Shown in pieces: positions 1-8,846 of a DNA stretch of 15,235 bases. Source of the stretch: Acanthamoeba sp. SK_2022b (lineage: Eukaryota; Discosea; Longamoebia; Acanthamoebidae). Below the pieces are notes generated by a model. That model was not told the DNA's origin. It saw only the letters and a program-made list of their open reading frames with translations, and searched no databases. The position numbers were made by a program, and so were the translations under genes. Where the stretch lies: positions 1-15,235 of the forward strand of contig JANDJZ010001152.1 of the NCBI GenBank assembly GCA_027943245.1, written 5' to 3'. Each line of letters starts with the position of its first letter. Position 1 is the first letter of the stretch.

Positions 1-350
1 CTTCGTTTGTTTTGTGGCTGGGTTGAATGGCTCCACTCACGGAGTAGAGCTGGGCGCGATGGGGGTAGCCGACCTGTGCACACGGCACACCATTTGACGG
101 GAGGAGCCGCAGAACCCGGAGGAAAGGTGCCCCCATTCCAGGTGGGACCCCACCACCGTCGCATGGTGCCATCACTCCCCGGTCGTCGTGTGGCTTCTTG
201 TTCCGGAGTTTCTTAATTTCTTTTCATTTTCCTTAACAATTCCTTGAAGTTACCCAGGCACGTGTGGAATGAACGAGCTCTGGTGTGCGTGTATTGGTGT
301 TCACCTCTTCTGTTCTTGCGTTGTCGCCTCCTTCTTGCTCTTCCTCTCCT
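1..350. other. Unassigned left edge and COMMD4 downstream flank
   Basis: No gene could be resolved here. The first 210 bases are GC-rich and open in several frames on both strands, and bases 210-350 become T-rich. The minus strand has an exon-like piece around 24-162: an ATG, then an open frame to a GTGAGT donor-like site near base 41. The plus frame from 7 to 216 ends in a stop without any recognisable motif. It could be the terminal exon of a neighbouring gene that continues left, or the 3' UTR of COMMD4. I saw no AATAAA-type signal for COMMD4. Confidence 0.3.
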
Positions 351-1709
351 TCACTGTCGTTCTTCGTCGCCAGTGGGGATGGCCTCCATCATGGCTCGCG
401 CGATTTGCAGCTCTGAGGCGCGAGTAGCCAGTAGGTCAGAGAGGCGGTAGACGCGGGAAAGGGCGAAGCAAAGCCACTCCACGAGAGGACAGATGCCGTA
501 CCGGCGAGCAGGACTCGGAACTTGTCGGCATCGATTTCAAAGGCGTGCTTGGTCTGCTTGTCCTTCGAGTCTTCGTGCGTCCGAGCCTCGGGCGTGCTCA
601 CGGTGAGCGCGAGCTGGACCGCAGGCGCGTTGACGTTCTACATAACCCACACCACAATTATTTTTCGTTCACAAACAAAATATTATTTCAATACCTAATA
701 ATAATAATAATAATAAAAATAACATAACAAATAAATGAGAGACGCACATTGAGGTTGTGAGAGGCGAGCAGGTAATCCACGCGCCAGTCAAGCGACTTGA
801 TGGTGTCCACTGTGGAGATGGGAGCGAGAAGCAGTGCGCGCGTGAGCGGAGGAGTGGAGCGACATGGCATTGCGATGGCGAAAGGCGTGTCGTACGTCTG
901 AGTGACCGCGAGTGAAGCTTCTCCTGGAGCGCCTGCTTGCTCTCGGCGAAGGGACGCACGAGGGAGTCGCAGTTCTCTGCCGGCCGGCCAGCAATTGAGT
1001 CCACACGAATCGCACACACGCACCACAGGCGAGTTGCGCACACACGCACACACGCACGAACAGAAAGCCATGGCAGGAGAGGACTCACCCTTGGGGAGAC
1101 CGAGCTGCTGTAGTTCGGTGACCAGCACTTGGTCGTCGACGTTGTACTTGGCGCCGTTGGTGAGGATGAAGTCCAGCGCGGCAATGAGGGCCTTCACGTC
1201 CGAGTCGGCTGTGGCCCACATGTACGCGGCGAAAGCATACAGGGAATCAGCTTGCTGGCGCCGTGCGCGCGCGTGTGCGTGTGCGATTCATGTGAAGCGA
1301 AGCTGAATGCGTACAGAGGCCAGACTTGGAGGTGTGCGTGATGACCTTTTCAAACTGAAGCAGCACAAAAAGACAAAGAGGTTAGATTTTTTTAATTTAA
1401 CAAATATATTATTTAATGATATTTTTATGGTTTTGTGGAAATAAATAAGGGAGGGCAGTGCCGTACATCGATGGTGCCCGTGAGGATGTGAGTAATGACT
1501 TCCTTGACAATGAATTTGATTCGTACGGATGAGATCTTGGAGAGGACCTCGATCTCCTTGAGGAGCCAGTCGGGCGCATCAAGCTCTCCGCAAAATCTGA
1601 AACGCTACACGCGAAGGGGGGAGTGAGATTTTTGCTGGTCCAACTCAACGGTTCAATCTCTCGAACTGAAGGTTTGCGACGTTGAAGTGAGAAAGAGCAG
1701 CCTTACCAT
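351..1709 (-). CDS. COMMD4: COMM domain-containing protein 4 (Commander complex subunit), 8 exons
   Basis: COMMD4 is one of ten COMMD subunits of Commander (COMMD ring plus CCDC22/CCDC93 and Retriever), which recycles membrane proteins from endosomes. Exons in transcript order are 1709-1707, 1604-1467, 1354-1315, 1208-1089, 976-896, 809-748, 637-502 and 412-351. All joins keep phase and give 213 residues, against about 199 in human COMMD4. The product begins MRFRFCGELD, the family's N-terminal signature. Residues 48-100 form the helical HN domain and end in ELQQLGLPK, followed by E101. The COMM domain spans about 125-205, with WRVDY at 136-140 and the helix FRVLLAELQIARAMM near the end. The tail after it is short and acidic. 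The first coding exon is only the start codon. The gene is divergent from the coiled-coil gene on its right. Family assignment is secure, and the COMMD4 subtype is supported along the whole length. Confidence 0.95.
453..481. repeat. 29-base dispersed repeat, copy 1
   Basis: This copy lies inside COMMD4 intron 7 (413-501). It matches 1748-1776 at 27 of 29 positions, including the exact 20-base core GGCGAAGCAAAGCCACTCCA, in the same orientation. Chance recurrence of a 20-base exact match in 15 kb is very unlikely. Function unknown. Confidence 0.85.
696..715. repeat. (ATA)n microsatellite in COMMD4 intron 6
   Basis: A run of about six to seven AAT/ATA units lies inside the AT-rich intron 638-747 of COMMD4. 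It has no coding role; one open frame crossing it is an artefact of the repeat. Confidence 0.9.
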
Positions 1710-1847
1710 TGTGTGGCGAAATGGAAGGTTGAGAGATGAAAGCGAACGCAGGAAAAGGCGAAGCAAAGCCACTCCAGGAAAAATTGATTTTAAAATGCTT
1801 TTTTCACACTGTTGCGTTTTATCTCTTTTTTAAGTTACCCTTTCGAG
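1710..1847. promoter_or_regulatory. Divergent promoter region between COMMD4 and the coiled-coil gene
   Basis: Only 138 bases separate the two start codons, at 1709 on the minus strand and 1848 on the plus strand. The region must therefore hold both 5' leaders and shared promoter elements. A self-complementary TTTTAAAA lies at 1788-1795, about 53 bases before the rightward ATG, and could act as a weak TATA-like element. A T-rich stretch follows, up to the ATG context CGAGATGAC. Copy 2 of the 29-base repeat also sits here. No strong TATA box faces COMMD4. Promoter role is inferred from position. Confidence 0.6.
1748..1776. repeat. 29-base dispersed repeat, copy 2
   Basis: The second copy of the element at 453-481 lies 39-67 bases upstream of the COMMD4 start codon and 72-100 bases upstream of the coiled-coil gene's start codon. 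It differs at two positions, both G to A. One copy in a promoter and one in an intron of the same gene fits either a regulatory motif or a small duplicated segment. Confidence 0.85.
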
Positions 1848-3257
1848 ATGACGGAGAAGAAGCCAGCAGGGTGGTCTTCGTGGTTCTTTGGGTCTTCTGC
1901 AGCCGCGGCTCCAGCTGCTACGGCTCCGGCAGCTTCATCTGCCGCCAACAAAGCATCAACCCAAACGACTGCATCGAGACGGCAGCCAAATGGGGAGCAG
2001 CAGAAGGTGGGGGCAGCGGGCAGCCAGCCTCGACGAAAGCCAGCTGCCCAGAGTGGGGCCGAGGCCAAGCCTGCCGCCGGTGGCAGCGGAAGCGGTACTC
2101 TTGAGAGAAAGGCACCCAAGACCAAGCCCCAAAAGGGTCCGTTGTTCGAGGGACTCGCCATCAAGGAAGAAGGAGCCACCCCCACCGTTGAAACGTACAC
2201 CCACTCCTTGAATCAGTGCAGTCATTTTTCTTATTTATTTGTTTTGCGAATATACTTATATTTCTATAAATATGCCACTATTTGCAGCACTTCGTCAACA
2301 ACTGACGGCGGCTCTTCATCGTTCTCCTTTATCAACGAAGAGGAGCTTCAAGGCGAAGGCACGTGCTGTCCTCTCCACGAAGCCCATTCACGGCTTCCGT
2401 CTGACTACCTGCTAACGCAGCAGCTGCAGGAGCGCCCGAGAACGGAGGAGCGAGCCCTACTCCAGGCATGGCCGCAGGTGGGTCGCCAGGCGGCGGAGCC
2501 GTGCGCAAGAGGAAAGCGGCCAAGAGACCCGGGACCTACTACCAGGAGGGCGAGCAGGCAGCCGGCGCCGCCGCGAGTGGCAGCAGGCCTGCGGCGGCCA
2601 CCGTCCCCGCCAAGGCCTCGCCTCCTTCTTCGCCAGCGCCTCGGGCCACTGCAGAGGCGAAGAGCGCCAGCAAGCAAAGTGATTCGAGCGAGGAGCGTGC
2701 ATCGGCGAGCAGAGAAGTCGAAGAACGAACGAAGAGGCAACAGAAGCAGCAGGAGGAACAGCAGCAGCGCAAAGAACGAGAAGAAGACGAAGAACGACGA
2801 CGAAAGAGCGCAGAAGAAAAAGAGCGAAAGCGACAGGCAAGCGAAGAGAGGGAGGAGGCCCTGGAGCGGCAGCGGCGCGCGCAGGAGGAGGACGAACGGA
2901 AGGCGGAGCAAGCCAAGAAGTACGAAAACGTGATCGCGGACGCGAGGCAGGAATTCACGTCGTTGGACGCCGAGCGCGAATCGCTGACGCGGCAACAGAA
3001 GAGCCTTCTCGTCGAACAGCGCGAGCGCAATCGAGCCTTGCTCAACGTAAGTGCTTCCCGCAGAGCGCGCTGTGTGACCATCGCGTCTATTATTTAATTT
3101 AATTTAATTTAATATTCAATCGTGCGGGCTCCCAGTTGCAGGAACAGCTGATCAAGCTGGACGCCGACCAAGCGCAAGCGCTCTCGCTGGAGGACTTTGA
3201 GCGCGCCGAAAAATTGAACGAACGAATCGAAGGTAGTCACACATAACACACACACAC

Positions 3258-3318
<61 letters not shown>

Positions 3319-6300
3319 CACATGCAATCGTTGTTTCGCATAGAGACGAGCGACCTGATCGCGTCGGCATCCTTTCGCTTTGGGCAAGCAGAGGTCAAGG
3401 AGGAGATGAAGAACATCGCGCGTCAGAAGCTGCAGTTCAGCCAGCAGGTGCTCGCGCTGCACGTGAAGAGGGGACAGTCGGCGCAAAAGGAAGCCCAGCT
3501 ACGGCGAAGCTTCATCGACAAGCTGAAGGAGCTCAAGGTGCCACTGACCCCTCCCTCTCCCTGTTCGGTCACGACCGAGACTCATCCCGTGTGCTGTGTC
3601 TGTGTCGTGTGGACTGACGGCATCACGCAGATCGAAGAGGAAGAGCATCTGGAAACATTCAAGAGCCAGACGAGCAGCAAGTTCACGGAAGAGAAAGAAC
3701 GCCTCCAGGCCAAGAAGAAGGGCATCCAGAAGCACCTCACGTGCGTGACGCCTTCTTCCCAAATTTGACGACGAGATGGGCATTGGACGAGTCTAATCTT
3801 ATATATTTTTATTCTTATATCAATTTGTTTCATGTTTTGTTTTACATTTAATCTATGTGTCGTTCAGTCATGTGCGCATGGATTTGGAGATGCTGCTCAA
3901 GAGCGAGGAGACTGTCCACCAATCCATCGCGTCTCTGGTATGTGACCACTCGGGTCCATTCGGTTGCGTTCTCATTTATCTTCTCTTATATGTTATATTT
4001 TTATTTATCTACTTCTTTTGTGCAGACGCAGAGCTTCAAGGAGGATCTACACAAACTCAACCAGGACCGCGACGCTGTACAAGTAAGTGGCCGCGGCCTC
4101 TTCGGCCTGGGGCATTGGGCAGAGACTCAGTGTGTCAATGCGTTTGGTTTGTGTTCAGATGGAGATCAAGGAGCTGATGAAGCTGCTGGCCCAAAAGCGG
4201 AAGGAAGAAGAGGAGCTCACGAAGCAGATCAACGGGTTGGAGAGGAACGTAGTGCAGGTGACCGACCGGTTCAAGAACGAGATGGAGCGGATCAGCATCG
4301 AGCGAGAGGCCATCGCCAAGGACAATCACAAGTACTCCCTCCAAATGGTACAAACGCTCCTCAGTTTCAATTACGCACATATTATTAGAAATAATTAATT
4401 ATTCTACACAGATAGCAAGTAGATCCTTTATTTTTCTTGCTATTTCTGTATGTATTATGGGAAAAAATATATTAAATAATTAACAATTATTGTATTGATG
4501 TAGGAGGAGCTGAAGAAGGCGAAGCAGAAGCTCAAGAGCGAGGAGGCCAAGGACAGGGAAGCGGAGAAGCGTTTCCACGACGCGCTCGCGGCGATCGAGG
4601 CCGAGTTGACCTCCGAGCGGACGACTGTCGATAGGCTCGAACGGAAGGAGGACGAGCAGCGAAAGGCCAAGGCCAACTACGAAGCCTACGCACGACTTGA
4701 GGCCGAACAGGAAAAGCAGGTACCGCTCATGACACCACGCGCACCTCCATCCAAACAGCAGTCAGCACAAGCTCACCTGTGTTTGTGTTATTTCATTTCT
4801 CCCTTGTTTCTTGGATCAGCTATCCCATGTACGAGAACAGACGTCGGCGTGCAGCACGGCCATTACTCAGCTCACCGCGCGCGTGCTCTCTCTCCAGCAG
4901 TACGCACAACGGCCCTAACCCCTCCCTCTCCTTCTGGGGACACTAGTGGCAAGACTGCGGCCCAGTGACACTTTGGCTCACCGCGATCACCATTATTTAT
5001 TTATTTATTTACTTATATTTATTTATTTATTTATTTATTTATACACAGAGAGATACACGGGGCCAATCAGCAGATCGTCGCCTTGGACGCTCGTATTCCC
5101 TCGCTCGAATCCGAAAAGAAACTAGCTGTGTCCGGTACATACAACACGACACGGCATGTGTTTTTGTTTAAGAACACGAACTCACATTCCCGGGGGCGTC
5201 TCCTTCTCGGCGTAAACAGGGCGTAATTTCAAGGAGGCCAAGCGGGTCGCCGAAGAGATGAAGACGGCCTCGGTCCAGATCGAGGAGAGCAAGGAGAAGG
5301 TCGTCGCCCTCACCCAACAGCTGGAGAGCTGTAAGGTCGCCCTGTCCCACCACAAGGAGCAGTTCAAGGCGCTCGACCAGGAGCTCGGCTCGGCCGAGAG
5401 CAAAGCCGGTAACGTCACCGCCGCGCCTCTTTATATCCCCCCCCCAAGTTTCCAAGCGCACGCAGGCCGCGAACGCAGCAAGAGCGTGACTGACCGTCAG
5501 ACGTCACCCCTCCTGTACAACGCAGATAAGGTCAAGTTCCAGCGGCTCAGGGCCAAGGAGGCGGAGCTGCTCTCCAAGCTGGCCAGGTGCGCCCACGAGC
5601 TCGGACCTACCTGTCGAGTCTTTGTTGTCGACATCAGTGATTGACTGAGTGGTTGGTTGCTGTATGTCACACGAGCGCAGATACGACGGCCAGGACGAGG
5701 AAACGGAGATGTCGGCGCTCGAGCTCGAATCGTGCAAGGCCGAGATGGCCTACCTCCGACTGAAGTGGGACATCCAGCACGACGACCATGACGAACAGAC
5801 CAATGTCGACGTCGAGGACCCATCGACAACGCCCGAAGAGAACGCGAACGTTCATGAAGAAAGAAAAGAAAGCGAAGAGAAGAGCGAAAACGAAAACGAA
5901 GGAAAGAGCGAAGGCGACGTCGGTGGAGAGGAGCTCGATAGGGCTTCGGCCGAAGAGGAGCTGAAGGCGCTGGCCGCGCGCGTGGAGGCGTGGGAAGCCG
6001 AGCTCGAGGCATGCGTGGCCAACGACGACTTTGACCGGGCCGACGAGGTCAACCAGGAGATCGAGCGGGCCAGGGCGCGCTCGGCCGTTCTCCAAGCGGC
6101 GCTCCTAGCGACCCCTAGCCGAGACAGCTGTCCCACACCGGCCCACGTCGACGCCACGAACGAGGAGCGGTTCGCGTTCATTCACGCGGATGATGATGAG
6201 GAGGAGGACGGTGACGATGATACGGCAGATGAAGTGAAGCTCGAAAAGGCGGTGGTGACGGTCGTGGTCAAGGAGGAGGTGGTAGAGCCGGTGGACGACC

Positions 6301-6914
6301 ACGAGGCCAGCCAGCCAGGATTCGCGTTCATCTCCGACGATGGGGAGGGAAAGAACGAAAACGAAAGCGAAAACGAAAGCAAAGGGCGACCGGAGGAAGA
6401 GGCTGCAGCTGGCTCGTCTTCATTTGCCTTCATCTCGGCCGACGAAGATAACGCCGAGGACAAGGACGACGAAGCAGAAGAGGATGTGCACGAGGTGAAG
6501 AAAGAAGAAGCGACCAAGGAAAAGGAGGAGGAGAATCACGAAGTTGTGACGGCCGAGCCAATGCTTCAAGTGCGTGAGCGGGCAAGCGAGGAGGTCGAGC
6601 CGGAGCAGCCCATGCAGGCTGACGCGCCTGAGTCGTCGACTTCTTCCTTTGCATTCATCATCGGAGACGACGAAGAAAACGACCAAACCGACGTCAACAA
6701 GGATGAGGAGGATGAGGTGATGCGGGAGGGAAAGGAGGATGAGGAGAGCAGCAGCAACGCCTTCTCCTTCATCGCCTCCGATGGCGAACCTGTCGCCGAG
6801 GTCGACGACGCAGAGCTTCATCCTCGCCAAGGTGAAGAGGACGTTCCTGTACAAGAAGGAGAGACAGAGGAAGACGAAGGCGGGTCATCCGCCTTCTCCT
6901 TCATCTCTTCTTGA
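1848..6914 (+). CDS. Large coiled-coil protein with AP-4 ear-like LFxGLxI and FxFI motifs, 15 exons
   Basis: No named orthologue is recognised. Exons are 1848-2215, 2288-2358, 2421-3046, 3136-3232, 3392-3537, 3631-3740, 3868-3937, 4026-4082, 4159-4347, 4504-4719, 4820-4899, 5049-5134, 5220-5408, 5526-5586 and 5681-6914. All joins stay in phase and give about 1199 residues. Residues 1-120 are Ala/Ser/Lys-rich and include LFEGLAI at 99-105. SSFSFI ends at residue 138. A charged coiled coil runs from about 200 to 820. An acidic C-terminal tail holds six more FxFI motifs and ends SAFSFISS. UVR-like DFxRA helices lie near 373-388 and 904-918. There is no signal peptide or clear membrane segment. 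LFxG[ML]x[LV] and S[AV]F[SA]FLN are the motifs by which tepsin binds the AP-4 beta4 and epsilon ears. A vesicle-coat or tether role is inferred from this resemblance. Acceptors at 3136/3142 and 3344/3392, and the 2359 donor, are the least certain sites. Confidence 0.85.
2142..2162 (+). other. LFxGLxI motif (AP-4 beta4-ear-like)
   Basis: Residues 99-105 of the coiled-coil protein read LFEGLAI. This fits the tepsin beta4-ear motif LFxG[ML]x[LV] except for Ile at the last position, a conservative change. It sits in a disordered, low-complexity N-terminus, where a short linear motif would be accessible. Binding is inferred, not shown. Confidence 0.55.
2359..2420 (+). other. Probable GC-AG intron 2 of the coiled-coil gene
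   Basis: The reading frame changes between the SSFSFI exon and the next exon. Donor GAAG|GCACGT and acceptor CTAACGCAG| (with a CTAAC branch-like sequence inside it) restore phase exactly. The GT at 2363 breaks the frame. The GT at 2368 keeps the frame but has a poor context, GTCCTC. The RGS-C2 gene also needs a GC donor with the same GCACG core. Confidence 0.6.
3261..3317. repeat. (AC)n microsatellite in intron 4 of the coiled-coil gene
   Basis: A nearly perfect AC run of about 57 bases, with shorter broken AC tracts before it, fills much of the intron at 3233-3391. Open frames encoding alternating Val-Cys or Thr-His across it are spurious. Confidence 0.97.
4993..5043. repeat. (TTTA)n microsatellite in intron 11 of the coiled-coil gene
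   Basis: Tandem TTTA units, with one imperfect segment near 5020, lie just before the acceptor at 5048. The run probably supplies the pyrimidine-rich context of that 3' splice site. Confidence 0.93.
6171..6911 (+). other. Array of six FxFI short linear motifs in an acidic tail
   Basis: The last exon encodes RFAFI, GFAFI, SFAFI, SFAFI, AFSFI and AFSFI. Their first Phe codons are at 6171, 6321, 6423, 6648, 6762 and 6894. Spacing is 34-75 residues. Most copies are followed within a few residues by Asp/Glu and separated by Glu-rich, otherwise variable linkers. Conserved islands in drifting acidic sequence are what selection on a linear motif leaves. The last copy, SAFSFI, is closest to the AP-4 epsilon-ear motif S[AV]F[SA]FLN. 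Confidence 0.8.
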
Positions 6915-7125
6915 ATGCACTCAAAAATTCAAACCGGGCTGCTGACGTGTAGTGTGCAAGCGCACTCTCGTTACATGGACACCAATCTCCTTTTTTTTGG
7001 GCACCGCGCGTGTTGTTGGCTCATCACGATAGAACCACGAGACACGCGGGGAGCACGGGAGACAGTGGTGGGAAGGGCAACAAAGTCGACCGCCAGTAGA
7101 ACGCGCGTTGTGCGCCTTGAGGAGG
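6915..7125. promoter_or_regulatory. Intergenic spacer with the presumed SH3-gene promoter
   Basis: About 210 bases separate the stop of the coiled-coil gene from the chosen start of the SH3 gene. The spacer holds a T8 run near 6991, and no TATA box or polyadenylation signal that I can defend. The 3' UTR of the first gene and the 5' leader of the second must both lie here. Confidence 0.45.
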
Positions 7126-8647
7126 ATGGAGGTGCCGTCCAGACCGCCGCGACGCGCGACAACTGCCCCGCAGCTGCCTGCATGCGCCCTATCGCCACGG
7201 GCACACCGCACGAACCCTCTGAATGACTCCGAAAGACAAGAGCGAAGACGACAGCAAGCGGAGACAGAAAAGAACGAAAACGAAAGGAACAGCGAAGAGG
7301 GCTGTGGAGAAGAGGAGGAGGCGCAACAGCTAGACCAGTACTGGGGGGTTGTGCCCGTCACCACGGTCCCCGCCCTATTACCCGTAGCCTACGTGCCCGT
7401 CATTGTCTTCGCAACTCAGCCAGCACAATTTCAAACGAGCCCAACACCAACGAACTCTCACGAAGTTTACACATCAAAGACCCGAGGCACCAAGATGATG
7501 TCAGCCCCGTCCTCGTTTCGAGTCGAAAAAGAGGAGGAAGAAGATGGGCCAAAGGCGGAGATGCTTCTCCCCGTGCCCCCACGTCCGGTGCTGCCCAAGC
7601 GCCACTCGGCCGAGCCCTCGCGCGCCAAGATCGGGGCGTGCTCGTCCGAAGAGCAGCTTGTGGCGGTTCCGCCGCGCCCTGTCCTGCCCAAGAAGCGATC
7701 TACTACCCTCAGCTCCTCGCCAGACCTCGTCCGCCTCGCCCCCTCAGAAGAGGTACCATTTTCTCCCATTTTTTAATTAAATAGAATTAAAAAATGCTTT
7801 ATTTATTTTTCTTATTGTTTATAGTCACGTTTTATTGAAGGAGAATGCTTACTTTGCACTGCTTGGTAGGTTGTGCCAGTGCCACCACGGCCGAGGTTGC
7901 CGACGCGAGGGATGGCGCGAAGCGACGGCGAGCTGATGCGCCCGGTCACGCCTCGGCCCACCGACGACGAAGCAGCCGTGCCGAACACGCGAGAGAGCGA
8001 TCCCGGGCACGAAGAAGACAAAGAGGACACGCTACCCGAGCGAGAAGACGACGCGGAAGAGGCGGAGAGGCGGAGTGCAGAGGAACAGGAGGAAAGGGAG
8101 CGGCAGCAGCAGCAGAGGCAGCGCGAGGAGGAGAAGAGGCGGAGGCAGCAGGAGCAGGAGCGGCTCGCGCCCTTTGCCCCGCAGCTGCTCTACTCCGAGT
8201 CCTTCTACGCCGACCGCGAGAAGCAGAAAGAGGAGAGCCTCGATGAGGTGATCGCCCGCCTCCCCCAACTCCACACTGCCAAGTTTAACTCCTACTGACC
8301 TCTATCTACAACAACTTTAGCTCCGATTGTGGCGCGAGGAGGAGAGACGGCTGGCGATCGAGCGGGAGAGGGAGAAGGCCACCAAGGTGGTCAACATCGA
8401 CGAGCTGAACGTGCGGCCCGAGGGCGGCCGCCAACTCCGACGATCGGTCAAGGACGACCCCAGGGTGCGCCAGGGCCGGGAGACGCTGCGGCGGGAGGGC
8501 GTGCTCCTCGTGCGAGCCATCGACGAGTTCAAGGGCAAGATGCTCCTCGCTCCCGACCAAGTTGGAGGCAAGAAGCGCAAGCAGCTCAAGTTCAAGCTCA
8601 ACGACATCATCCGCGTCACTGCCGGTATGTAGTCCTCTATCATCGTT

Positions 8648-8688
<41 letters not shown>

Positions 8689-8832
8689 TGTTTTTATAAA
8701 TAGCATGTTGCGCACTGGCTCACTGTTTTTGGTCCAGTGAATGTGGAGGAGGGCCTCTACTTTGGCACGTTGGAGAAGGCCAACAAGGCTGGATGGTTCC
8801 CCTCGTTCTACGTGGTGCCGGTCGTCAAATGA
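7126..8832 (+). CDS. Proline-motif and SH3 domain adaptor-like protein, 4 exons
   Basis: Exons 7126-7752, 7870-8247, 8321-8624 and 8738-8832 join in phase to give about 467 residues. The ATG at 7126 is the first in frame; one at 7495 is an alternative if the first 120 poorly conserved-looking residues are leader. Three repeats read PPRPVLPKR (152-159 region), PPRPVLPKK (182-190) and PPRPRLPTR (214-222). Each contains PxxPx[KR], the class II SH3 ligand pattern. A Glu/Gln/Arg-rich probable coiled coil covers about 250-355. The C-terminus, about 398-464, is an SH3 fold: VRAIDEFKGK, then NDIIRV, GLYFGTL and GWFPSFYV. The ALYDY Tyr and the ligand-pocket Trp of the usual GWW are replaced, while the FPS Pro and the YV Tyr remain. 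The role is probably cytosolic scaffolding in actin or membrane traffic; no specific orthologue is recognised. Confidence 0.85.
8650..8688. repeat. (TTA)n microsatellite in intron 3 of the SH3 gene
   Basis: About thirteen TTA units lie in the intron at 8625-8737, which splits the SH3 domain after IIRVTA. The antisense poly-Asn open frame over it is an artefact. Confidence 0.97.
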
Positions 8833-8846
8833 CCGTTCTCATTCAC

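Noticed and set aside
902..1306. Plus-strand frame across COMMD4
   Set aside because: It crosses COMMD4 exons and introns, has no domain, and the minus strand gives a full-length COMMD4.
2405..2995. Long antisense frames rich in Leu/Phe/Arg opposite the coiled-coil exon
   Set aside because: Glu/Lys/Arg-rich coiled-coil codons give stop-free antisense frames; the plus strand has the codon bias, splice sites and heptads. Antisense frames at 5667-6095 and 6420-6854 are rejected for the same reason.
3109..3486. Minus-strand open frame with a long Val-Cys repeat
   Set aside because: It is translation of the AC microsatellite and the antisense of real coiled-coil exons; the same applies to the frames over 14043-14098, 14464-14538 and 15053-15120.
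8283..8320. A 38-base intron with donor GTTTAA in the SH3 gene
   Set aside because: It breaks the reading frame; the donor at 8248 gives a 73-base intron and a continuous frame.
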